In this document: positions 1 through 4,885 of the stretch, piece after piece
How the letters are laid out: every line of letters starts with the position of its first letter
Numbering within the stretch: the first letter of the stretch is position 1
Origin: an uncultured bacterium
GTDB taxonomy: Bacteria > Acidobacteriota > UBA890
Assembly: GCA_937922775.1 (NCBI GenBank)
Contig: CALAKE010000601.1
Location: forward strand, 1-5,313
Length of the DNA: 5,313 nt
Reading direction: 5' to 3'
The notes under the pieces: generated by a model
Database searches by the model: none
Told to the model about the DNA's origin: nothing
The model's input: the letters and a program-made list of their open reading frames with translations, nothing else
Translations under genes and position numbers: made by a program

Positions 1-77
1 CGACGAGCCAGAAAGCTGAACGCCTTTCCGTCATGGATCTCCGTCCGGGCCGAGATGTGGGGAGGATTTTGCGATGA
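1..77 (+). CDS. Possible 3' end of a plus-strand gene (partial, identity uncertain)
   Basis: The plus frame starting at base 3 is open from the window edge and stops with TGA at 75-77. Its last residues read SVMDLRPGRDVGRILR. The PG-x-x-VG-x-IL pattern resembles the C-terminal motif of CCA-adding/poly(A) polymerase-type tRNA nucleotidyltransferases (usually like LGL-PGPEVGRIL), but those proteins normally run some 20-30 residues further, so the match is only suggestive. A weak stem-loop (73-94) sits at the stop, as expected for a gene end convergent with the DUF72 gene. Only 24 codons are visible and another plus frame is also open here, ending at 111. A minus-strand start at 34 (ATG preceded by GGAG, reading MTERRSAFWLV to the edge) competes for the same bases. 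The call is a best guess, not an identification. Confidence 0.28.
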   Translation, partial: TSQKAERLSVMDLRPGRDVGRILR

Positions 78-94
78 GCCGGACGCGACTCATC
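73..94. repeat. Weak inverted repeat GATGAG / CTCATC
   Basis: GATGAG (73-78) and CTCATC (89-94) form a 6-bp stem around a 10-base loop that contains a further CG/CG pair. The left arm overlaps the TGA at 75-77. There is no T-run on either side, so it is at best a weak or factor-dependent terminator for whatever ends here. Apart from this and a weak promoter-like pair, bases 78-186 contain nothing I can name. Confidence 0.25.
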
Positions 95-102
95 CTCAAT
101 TC

Positions 103-131
103 ATGCTATAGGCGGGGGTGGGATGCTTCAA
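103..131 (-). promoter_or_regulatory. Weak sigma70-like promoter candidate reading left
   Basis: On the minus strand TTGAAG (126-131) and TAGCAT (103-108) are separated by exactly 17 bases and each matches the -35 and -10 consensus at 4 of 6 positions. It would start RNA near base 96 and serve a minus-strand gene beginning near base 34, if that gene exists. Matches of this quality occur by chance, and if the left-edge gene is on the plus strand this has no obvious client. Confidence 0.18.
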
Positions 132-186
132 CGTGCCCCACAGATCCGACATCGCCTGGATCAGCAGTGGTTGCGATGATCGTGAC

Positions 187-1188
187 CTATTCTTCGTCGC
201 CCATGCCACTCTCGCCCAGGAGGGGCAACGACGTTTGCGCCCCGCCTTCCGGCGCTCCGAGCTCGAGAAGTTGCGGATAAGCCTCACAGAGCTCAGCAGG
301 CAGCCTTGGCAGCGCGTGAGACATGCCGCTGGTCGCCGCATCTGGTGGTTCGTCCCCCTCCCGCCTCGCCAAACGCTTCAGAAGAACCTTGAGCTGCAGC
401 GCGTTGGTGACCGCCTGCCCGCGGTAGTGGTTGTTGGCGATGACCACCAGCTCGCTCGACCTGCCCGCCATTCTCGCCATCGTGTCCGCAAGCTCATCGA
501 GCTCATCGGCGTTGTATAGGTAGTCGTAGCGCTGGTCTCTGCCCGATCCAGAATCAAACCATGCTTCCTCATTGCGGCCATGCAAACGGAAATATGCTGG
601 CTCGGAGGTGACCACATCGAGCGGCGGGAGGCCATTCCGCTGCGGCGGCTGGTCGATGGCGCAATATGCGGCACCCATCTCGCCGAGTAGCTGCCACGAA
701 TCCGATTTCTCCCAAGAACCGTGCCGCAGCTCTACGGCGACCCTGAACCGAGAGAGTGAGTCAATCGATCGCCTCAACCTCTCCCGACCGGCGGCCGTAT
801 TCCGGAACGACCAGGGGTACTGGAGCAGGACGCACGACAGACGATCGGCGTCCAGGAGTGGTTGCATGCCCCGCTCAAATGTTTCGATGTGATGCCGGTT
901 GAAACTGCGGGCGTGGGTAATCTGCTGCCAGACCTTCGCGGTGAACTGAAAACGCGGGTTTTGCTCGACTCGGCGCGCCCAGGAGGCCGACATCTTGGCG
1001 CTCGGCGGGCGATAGAAGGTGTTGTTGAGCTCGATCGCGTCGAAGTACCCGGCGAGGTAAACCAGGGGATCGAACCCCTTCTCCTTGCGGCGAGGGTAGA
1101 CAATGCCCTCCCAATCGGCGTACGACCAGCCGGCAACACCGACACGGATATCGGCGGGCGAGCAAAGAGTGGCATCCGGAGCGATCAC
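187..1188 (-). CDS. DUF72 (YecE-like) family protein
   Basis: This is a 333-residue soluble protein of the DUF72 family, a TIM-barrel fold with no firmly established reaction. Family landmarks appear in the right order: VGVAGWSYADWEG (16-28), the FDAIELNNTFYRPPS segment (49-63), FQFTAKVWQQITH (80-92), LLQYPWSF (121-128), VAVELRHGSW (150-159), YCAID (175-179), AYFRLHGRN (198-206) and VVIANNHYRGQAVTNA (248-263). The C-terminal tail (about 280-333) is longer than in the short YecE-type proteins but keeps the AYPQLLEL element seen in longer members. The start is GTG at 1186-1188. No other usual start lies before the first conserved strand, and GAGGAGG precedes it. The GTG overlaps the TGA of the upstream acylphosphatase gene (GTGA), so translation is probably coupled. 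The stop is TAG at 187-189, with no clear terminator after it. Family assignment is firm; biochemical role is unknown. Confidence 0.93.
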   Translation of the reverse strand: MIAPDATLCSPADIRVGVAGWSYADWEGIVYPRRKEKGFDPLVYLAGYFDAIELNNTFYRPPSAKMSASWARRVEQNPRFQFTAKVWQQITHARSFNRHHIETFERGMQPLLDADRLSCVLLQYPWSFRNTAAGRERLRRSIDSLSRFRVAVELRHGSWEKSDSWQLLGEMGAAYCAIDQPPQRNGLPPLDVVTSEPAYFRLHGRNEEAWFDSGSGRDQRYDYLYNADELDELADTMARMAGRSSELVVIANNHYRGQAVTNALQLKVLLKRLARREGDEPPDAATSGMSHALPRLPAELCEAYPQLLELGAPEGGAQTSLPLLGESGMGDEE

Positions 1189-1478
1189 CAGCCTCCTCGG
1201 TAACGAATGGTGAAGTCAACATACTCAGTCGAGGGCTCGCCCCAGCTCACATCGATCTCGTCGACTCGCGCTCCGGGAGGGCCCTCATGGCAGAACCTCA
1301 ACAGCTCCTCACAAAGAGGGTGTGGCCCCTGTGCGACCAACTCCACGGAGCCATCCGGGCAGTTGCGGGCCCATCCCGTCAGGCCCAGGCGGACCGCCTC
1401 CTGCCGGGCACTAGCGCGATAGAAAACGCCCTGGACCCGTCCGCGAATGTGCAGGTGCATCTGTTCGGTTTCTTGCAT
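1185..1478 (-). CDS. acyP: Acylphosphatase
   Basis: A 97-residue acylphosphatase (EC 3.6.1.7), a small cytoplasmic enzyme hydrolysing the carboxyl-phosphate bond of acyl phosphates such as acetyl phosphate or 1,3-bisphosphoglycerate. Both family signatures are intact: GRVQGVFYR (13-21), with the phosphate-cradle loop and catalytic Arg21, and GWARNCPDGSVE (35-46), with catalytic Asn39. Length is normal for the family (about 90-100). I chose the ATG at 1476-1478 (MQETEQ). The frame stays open upstream to about 1583, but that extension is not acylphosphatase-like. A second ATG at 1458-1460 (MHLHI) begins nearer the first beta strand and is a fair alternative. Neither has a strong Shine-Dalgarno. 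It is the first gene of a coupled pair with the DUF72 gene and is transcribed divergently from the O-antigen ligase gene. Confidence 0.93.
   Translation of the reverse strand: MQETEQMHLHIRGRVQGVFYRASARQEAVRLGLTGWARNCPDGSVELVAQGPHPLCEELLRFCHEGPPGARVDEIDVSWGEPSTEYVDFTIRYRGGW
1192..1198 (-). promoter_or_regulatory. Ribosome binding site of the DUF72 gene
   Basis: GAGGAGG on the minus strand lies inside the last codons of the acylphosphatase gene, only 3 bases before the GTG start at 1188. That is closer than the usual 5-9 bases. With the GTGA stop/start overlap it points to re-initiation by ribosomes finishing acylphosphatase. Confidence 0.6.
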
Positions 1479-1554
1479 GGCCGTAGCTGAGCTTGCGAAT
1501 CGGGGTGACGTCAGTACAGTACCATCGCACGCAGAGCGACCTTTTGCATGGCCG
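1473..1554. repeat. 11-bp direct repeat TTGCATGGCCG in the divergent region
   Basis: TTGCATGGCCG occurs at 1473-1483 and again at 1544-1554, 71 bases apart. The left copy contains the acylphosphatase start codon (read on the minus strand as CGGCCATGCAA). The right copy lies in the leader of the O-antigen ligase gene. It may be an operator pair, a small duplication of the start context, or chance. Confidence 0.45.
1493..1520 (+). promoter_or_regulatory. Candidate promoter for the O-antigen ligase gene (distal)
   Basis: TTGCGA (1493-1498) and TACAGT (1515-1520) are spaced by 16 bases, with 4 of 6 consensus matches each. It would give an untranslated leader of roughly 95 bases before the ATT start. 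The perfect palindrome TGACGTCA (1506-1513) falls in the spacer and could bind a dimeric regulator. Weak evidence; it competes with the pair at 1570-1598. Confidence 0.25.
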
Positions 1555-1569
1555 CGGTGCGCCCGAGAC

Positions 1570-1598
1570 TTGGCCGGCCGCATGTAAAGGGCTATCGT
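1570..1598 (+). promoter_or_regulatory. Candidate promoter for the O-antigen ligase gene (proximal)
   Basis: TTGGCC (1570-1575) and TATCGT (1593-1598) have a 17-base spacer and 4 of 6 matches each. Transcription would start near 1605, just ahead of the AGGAGG ribosome binding site, giving a short leader that fits the start at 1622 and would exclude the upstream TTG starts. Confidence 0.25.
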
Positions 1599-1610
1599 GG
1601 GGTCCCAACC

Positions 1611-1616
1611 AGGAGG
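1611..1616 (+). promoter_or_regulatory. Strong Shine-Dalgarno that selects an ATT start
   Basis: AGGAGG is followed by the 5-base spacer CCACC and then ATT at 1622-1624, in frame with the ligase. No ATG, GTG or TTG lies at a usable distance downstream. The first in-frame ATG is already inside the first membrane helix. This is the main reason for placing the start at 1622. Confidence 0.6.
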
Positions 1617-1621
1617 CCACC

Positions 1622-2926
1622 ATTCGTACCGCAGCGCTGGACGATACGGACCTGCAGGGTAAGGATCCTCTCGATAGAGCGTTCCTCGCCTTGATGATGA
1701 TCTGGGTCTTCTCGATCCCCCTCTTCATTGCCGTGGCCGAGTTGGCCATGTGGATGGCCGCGGCTCTTTGGGCGGTCCGATGGGCACGCGGAGAGCTGCG
1801 TGCCGGAAGCTCGGCGGTCGAGATCCCCGAACCGGGTCCTGCGGGCGACGCCTTTGCTCTGGTCGGTGCCCCGATCATTGCTTTCTACGGCGTCTCGTTC
1901 TTGTCTGCGATGCTGTCGCGGGATCCAGTCGAGAGCCTGTGGGACCTGCGTGAGGTTTTCTTGTTTGCAGCGCCGCTGGTCACGTATGCGGCCTTCCGCC
2001 ATCCACGGCTCCGTCGTTGGGGCGTCTACTCGTTCGCTGCGGGGATCTTCGTAGCGGTGGTTTGGGGTTATGTCCAGGTAGCGGTGGTGAATGGCGATGG
2101 GTTCCGCCCGAGCGGCCCGCTGAGTCACTACATGACTTATGCGGGCGTTTTAATGCTGGCGGTACCGGTGTTGCTCGCTGTTCGGGACAAGTGGCGTACC
2201 GTCATGATGCAGATTCTGGCGGTTCTCGCCCTTGCGATGGTTGGATTGACCATGACCCGCAGTGCCTGGCTGGGCTGTGCAGCGGCCCTCTTGGTCTTTT
2301 TGGCCGGCCGCTTCGTCACCGGTACCGCGGGTTCGGGCCGCGCTCGACGGCCACGGTTGGCCGTCTACGGAGCCACGATCGTGGTCGGTTTCATCGTGAT
2401 CGCCCTGCTTCTGTTGGCAATTGCCGGCCATGAGGCGGTCGTCGAGAGGGGAGCCAGCATCTTCGATCCCGCGAATGCCACGAATGTCGACCGGCTGGCG
2501 ATGGCCGCCACGGGTCTGCGGCTGATCGCTACCTACCCCATTCTCGGCATCGGCCCGGGCCTCATGGCGGAGGTCTACCCGGCTTGGGCTGTTGAGTGGG
2601 CGGTGCGACAAGACAACGCGCATTTGCACAACAACGTGCTACAGATCGCGGCGGAGCGCGGCATGCTCGGGTTGACGATGTGGCTGTGGATGATGGCCGC
2701 CTTCTTCGTCGGAGCTTGGCGGGTCTTGCGCTTCAGCGGTTCGCACGGTGAGGGCGGTCCCGAAGCGAGGGCAGCCTTGGCCGCGCTCGCCGGATTTCTC
2801 GTCATGGGGATGTTCGAGTACAACTTCAGCGACTCGGAAGTTCTGATGGCCCTGCTCTTCATCCTCACCCTACCGATCGCTGCCAGCGCCGGCCTGGCGA
2901 CGAAGAACGGCGGCGGGTCGGCCTAG
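1622..2926 (+). CDS. O-antigen ligase / polymerase family membrane protein (Wzy_C)
   Basis: A polytopic inner-membrane protein of the WaaL/Wzy-like O-antigen ligase superfamily, which transfers or polymerises undecaprenyl-linked glycans on the periplasmic face. From the proposed ATT start it has 434 residues. Hydrophobic helices lie near 21-53, 78-97, 110-124, 134-156, 170-187, 193-229 (two helices), 247-268, 345-366, 384-399 and 406-424. Family landmarks are RPSGPLSHYMTYAG (162-174), the arginine element TMTRSAWLG (210-218), the large periplasmic loop (about 270-344) ending in NPI-type YPILGIGPG (305-313), and AHLHNNVLQIAAERGMLGL (333-351), the hallmark H-x-N segment of the Wzy_C domain. The FEYNFSDSEV motif lies near 398-407. 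Ligase versus polymerase, and the glycan, cannot be told, because no glycosyltransferase or flippase genes are in view. A longer version from TTG at 1493 is possible but adds 43 unconserved hydrophilic residues. The TAG stop at 2924-2926 overlaps the convergent HD gene. Confidence 0.9.
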   Translation: MRTAALDDTDLQGKDPLDRAFLALMMIWVFSIPLFIAVAELAMWMAAALWAVRWARGELRAGSSAVEIPEPGPAGDAFALVGAPIIAFYGVSFLSAMLSRDPVESLWDLREVFLFAAPLVTYAAFRHPRLRRWGVYSFAAGIFVAVVWGYVQVAVVNGDGFRPSGPLSHYMTYAGVLMLAVPVLLAVRDKWRTVMMQILAVLALAMVGLTMTRSAWLGCAAALLVFLAGRFVTGTAGSGRARRPRLAVYGATIVVGFIVIALLLLAIAGHEAVVERGASIFDPANATNVDRLAMAATGLRLIATYPILGIGPGLMAEVYPAWAVEWAVRQDNAHLHNNVLQIAAERGMLGLTMWLWMMAAFFVGAWRVLRFSGSHGEGGPEARAALAALAGFLVMGMFEYNFSDSEVLMALLFILTLPIAASAGLATKNGGGSA

Positions 2927-3489
2927 TCTCCTGCCAAGCCAAGCTCTTCAGCGATACTCTGCAGCGCCGCGAGAACGTGACCGACATGCTCCTTCATCGG
3001 CATGTCGATCGCCTCGGCCCCTTCGGACATCTCCTCGCGGCTGACGGCTCGGCAGAACGCCTTGTCCTTGAATTTCTTGGTAACCGATTTCACGGGCACT
3101 TCACGAATATCCTTGCTGGGTCGGATGAGAGCTACGGCGACGATGAAGCCCGAAAGCTCGTCGACCGCGTAGAGGGCCTTTGCCATCTGGCTCAGGCGCG
3201 GCACGCCGGTGTGATCCGCGTGCCCGAGCACCGCGTCGATGATCTCATCTGGATAGTCGAGCTCCCGCAAGATCTCGACGCCAGCGAACGGGTGCTCCTC
3301 GAGGGACGGGTGTTCCTCGTAGTCGAAGTCGTGGATCAGGCCGGTGACAGCCCAAAGCTCCTCGTCTCCGTCGAAGAGACGGGCATAGTGGCGCATGGCT
3401 GCCTCGACGCAGAGTCCGTGCTTGATGAGGTTAGGGTTCTTCGTGTGTTCGGTGAGGAGTTGATAGGCGTCGTCGCGAGTGGGGATCAT
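2923..3489 (-). CDS. HD-domain metal-dependent phosphohydrolase
   Basis: A 188-residue cytoplasmic protein with an HD (HDIG-like) domain. The expected metal ligands are visible: His24 in the LIKHGLCVEAAM helix, the HD doublet His53-Asp54 in GLIHDFDYEEHP, further histidines at 90 and 93 (LGHADHTG), and Asp110 in ALYAVDELSG. The fold therefore looks catalytically complete. Such stand-alone proteins usually hydrolyse phosphate mono- or diesters or nucleotides; the substrate here is unknown. The C-terminal part (about 125-188, SVTKKFKDKAFCRAV, then a helix ending EELGLAGD) is charged and likely helical. The start is ATG at 3487-3489 with AGGAG at 3495-3499 (7-base spacing). It lies just beyond a strong terminator, so it needs its own promoter or read-through; I see no convincing promoter in the 40 bases available. 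It ends convergently on the ligase gene within CTAG. Confidence 0.9.
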   Translation of the reverse strand: MIPTRDDAYQLLTEHTKNPNLIKHGLCVEAAMRHYARLFDGDEELWAVTGLIHDFDYEEHPSLEEHPFAGVEILRELDYPDEIIDAVLGHADHTGVPRLSQMAKALYAVDELSGFIVAVALIRPSKDIREVPVKSVTKKFKDKAFCRAVSREEMSEGAEAIDMPMKEHVGHVLAALQSIAEELGLAGD

Positions 3490-3530
3490 GGTGACTCCTG
3501 GGGCGATTCCTGTGAGGACGAGACAAGGGT

Positions 3531-3568
3531 GAAAAAGGCCGGGGGGGCTTCTACGAGCCCCCCCGGCC
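3531..3568 (-). terminator. Strong intrinsic (Rho-independent) terminator
   Basis: A perfect 13-bp inverted repeat, GGCCGGGGGGGCT (3537-3549) and AGCCCCCCCGGCC (3556-3568), with a 6-base loop. On the minus strand it is followed directly by TTTTTC (3536-3531). It lies 41 bases past the stop of the 375-residue gene and ends that transcript. There is no T-run on the plus-strand side, so it works in one direction. Confidence 0.93.
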
Positions 3569-3609
3569 GGAATGCTGTTCCTTCAGCGAAACGGTTTCTG
3601 CCTGGGTCG

Positions 3610-4737
3610 CTATTGCCCCACGGGCCGGCCCAGAGCTCCGGCTGGGTTCTCGAGGTTGATCACAATCGAACCATCTCTCGAGAGAATCGCGATACCGTCT
3701 AAGGTCGCCTGGACGTTGCCATCTGCCTCGAGCTGGCGCAGATCCGCAGGCGCCATCGGCCTCAGCCTGCCCCGGACGACCACATCCTGACCCTGCAGGC
3801 GGTCGAGAGCCCAATACCACTCATGCAGAAGGCGCGAATTGTAGAACACCCGGGCGCGACGACCCTCGGCATCCTCCACGAAGAAGTAGGGCACGAGCTG
3901 TTCGAAGGCCCTGCCGAGGAGGCGCACATCATACAGATCTACACCAGAGGCCAGGCCCTGCAGGCGATTCGCTGTCTGAATGTAGGTCGTGTCGTTGCTC
4001 AGAGTTTCGAGCGTGATCGGCTCGCCCACTCCATGGTCGCCGGCTCCAAAACGCATCTCTGCGGACTCGACGTAAGGGATGGCGATCTCGTTGCCGTTCG
4101 AGTAGATGCGCATGCGATCGAGCTCGTCGATCTCTTCCTTGGTGTAGTACTCCTCATCCTCGCGGGAGAGATTCACCTCCAGCGGCACCCAACCGAGGGG
4201 GCTCTCGTGAAGGCCATGCAATTGCACGCTTACCTGCTGTCCGACACTGAACTCGAGCAAGTCCATGTTCTCCCCGGCGATGAGAATCTCATCATTCGGG
4301 GGCGGGGCCTTGTCCAGGAAGACCAGCTGGAATTCCTCTTCGGTTTCAGCGGCACTCTGATCCTCTTGGACTTCCGCCACCTCTCCCTCGGCGCCCTCGG
4401 CAGGGGCCTCGACGGGCTCCGCAGGCGTTGCGGGAACGACCGGGGTCACGACGGCGCCACCACCAGATCGCAGAAGAATCGAGTCAGAGTCGATGTGCGC
4501 GACGGTGAGGTCTGTCAGCACCACTTCGATGCTGGAAGGGGGAGATCCAAGGGCGCGGAGCATGAAGGGACGCGGGTGGCTGGGATTGTCCAGATACTCG
4601 GACATCGTCATCTCTTGCGGCGTCTTCAGGTAATAGTTCTGCCAGTACGGAATCGCAGCTACGTAGTACCCGAATGCCAGTGCAAGGATGAGCAGCACCC
4701 AGTTCAGCGGGTCCTTCACCGTATCCTTGAGTGCCAT
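3610..4737 (-). CDS. Single-pass membrane-anchored protein of unknown function
   Basis: I do not recognise this 375-residue protein. It has a short basic N-terminus, one strong hydrophobic helix (about 12-29, LNWVLLILALAFGYYVAA), then a mostly hydrophilic body. A beta-rich stretch (69-91, IEVVLTDLTVAHIDSDSILL) is interrupted by a Pro/Ala/Glu-rich, very acidic low-complexity linker (about 95-136) and resumes with EFQLVFLDKAP. The middle (150-195) is beta-like, followed by an acidic helix (192-209, with YYTKEEIDELDRMR). The C-terminal part (about 265-362) includes VRLLGRAF, PYFFVEDAEG and DVVVRGRLRPMAPAD; strands of this kind suggest OB-fold-like modules. Without a visible cleavage site the body is probably tethered outside the cytoplasm, inferred only from topology. 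The start ATG at 4735-4737 has AAGGAG seven bases upstream (4745-4750). It has its own promoter (4810-4839) and terminator (3531-3568), hence a monocistronic unit. Codon use and G+C resemble the neighbours. Confidence 0.85.
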   Translation of the reverse strand: MALKDTVKDPLNWVLLILALAFGYYVAAIPYWQNYYLKTPQEMTMSEYLDNPSHPRPFMLRALGSPPSSIEVVLTDLTVAHIDSDSILLRSGGGAVVTPVVPATPAEPVEAPAEGAEGEVAEVQEDQSAAETEEEFQLVFLDKAPPPNDEILIAGENMDLLEFSVGQQVSVQLHGLHESPLGWVPLEVNLSREDEEYYTKEEIDELDRMRIYSNGNEIAIPYVESAEMRFGAGDHGVGEPITLETLSNDTTYIQTANRLQGLASGVDLYDVRLLGRAFEQLVPYFFVEDAEGRRARVFYNSRLLHEWYWALDRLQGQDVVVRGRLRPMAPADLRQLEADGNVQATLDGIAILSRDGSIVINLENPAGALGRPVGQ

Positions 4738-4809
4738 CTTTGGGCTCCTTCTTACGCTCAGTCTACGAGCTCAGTGTATGGGTGAGATTCATCGCCGCGA
4801 GGCGGGCGA

Positions 4810-4839
4810 ATTATATCCACTGGGAGTGAATCCTGTCGA
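4810..4839 (-). promoter_or_regulatory. Sigma70-like promoter of the 375-residue membrane protein gene
   Basis: On the minus strand the -35 TCGACA (4834-4839, one mismatch to TTGACA) and a perfect -10 TATAAT (4810-4815) are 18 bases apart. A start near 4803 leaves a leader of about 65 bases to the ATG at 4737. It is the best promoter in the window. Confidence 0.75.
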
Positions 4840-4864
4840 GCAACGCTCTCCCTCTATACTGCCG

Positions 4865-4885
4865 TGTCAGGCTCCTTTTGTCAGG
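4865..4885. repeat. Short direct repeat TGTCAGG
   Basis: TGTCAGG occurs at 4865-4871 and 4879-4885, separated by seven bases. The right copy overlaps the stop codon (4881-4883) of the kinase/TrkA_C gene. The 14-base periodicity is not a helical repeat. It may be chance. No terminator hairpin is visible between this stop and the promoter at 4839. Confidence 0.3.

Noticed and set aside
165..186. Possible terminator after the DUF72 gene (GATCA / TGATC)
   Set aside because: Only a 5-bp stem with a 13-base loop and no T-run on the minus strand.
1060..1085. A stretch resembling a tRNA T-arm (GGGGATCGAACCCC)
   Set aside because: It has no acceptor stem, D-arm or anticodon arm around it and encodes the conserved KGFDPLVYLAGYF region of the DUF72 protein on the minus strand.
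1479..1583. N-terminal extension of acylphosphatase to an upstream start near 1583
   Set aside because: The additional 35 residues are unlike any acylphosphatase N-terminus, and the family length is met from the ATG at 1478.
1561..2312. Repeat TGGCCGGCCGC near 1571 and near 2302
   Set aside because: A short GC-rich palindromic word expected by chance at this composition, one copy in a leader and one within the ligase coding region, with no other structure linking them.
2977..3702. Plus-strand open frame (241 codons) across the HD gene and the terminator
   Set aside because: It reads through the intrinsic terminator hairpin and lies opposite a clear HD domain with intact metal ligands; the translation shows no recognisable motif.
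3823..4785. Long plus-strand open frame (320 codons) opposite the 375-residue gene
   Set aside because: It has no membrane or domain pattern and no ribosome binding site. The minus frame has a Shine-Dalgarno, a promoter, a terminator and a sensible membrane helix. It is a high-GC antisense shadow.
4846..4880. A second leftward promoter (CTGACA with TATAGA)
   Set aside because: The two CTGACA copies lie 20 and 6 bases from TATAGA, outside the usable spacer range; the TCGACA-18-TATAAT pair is much better.
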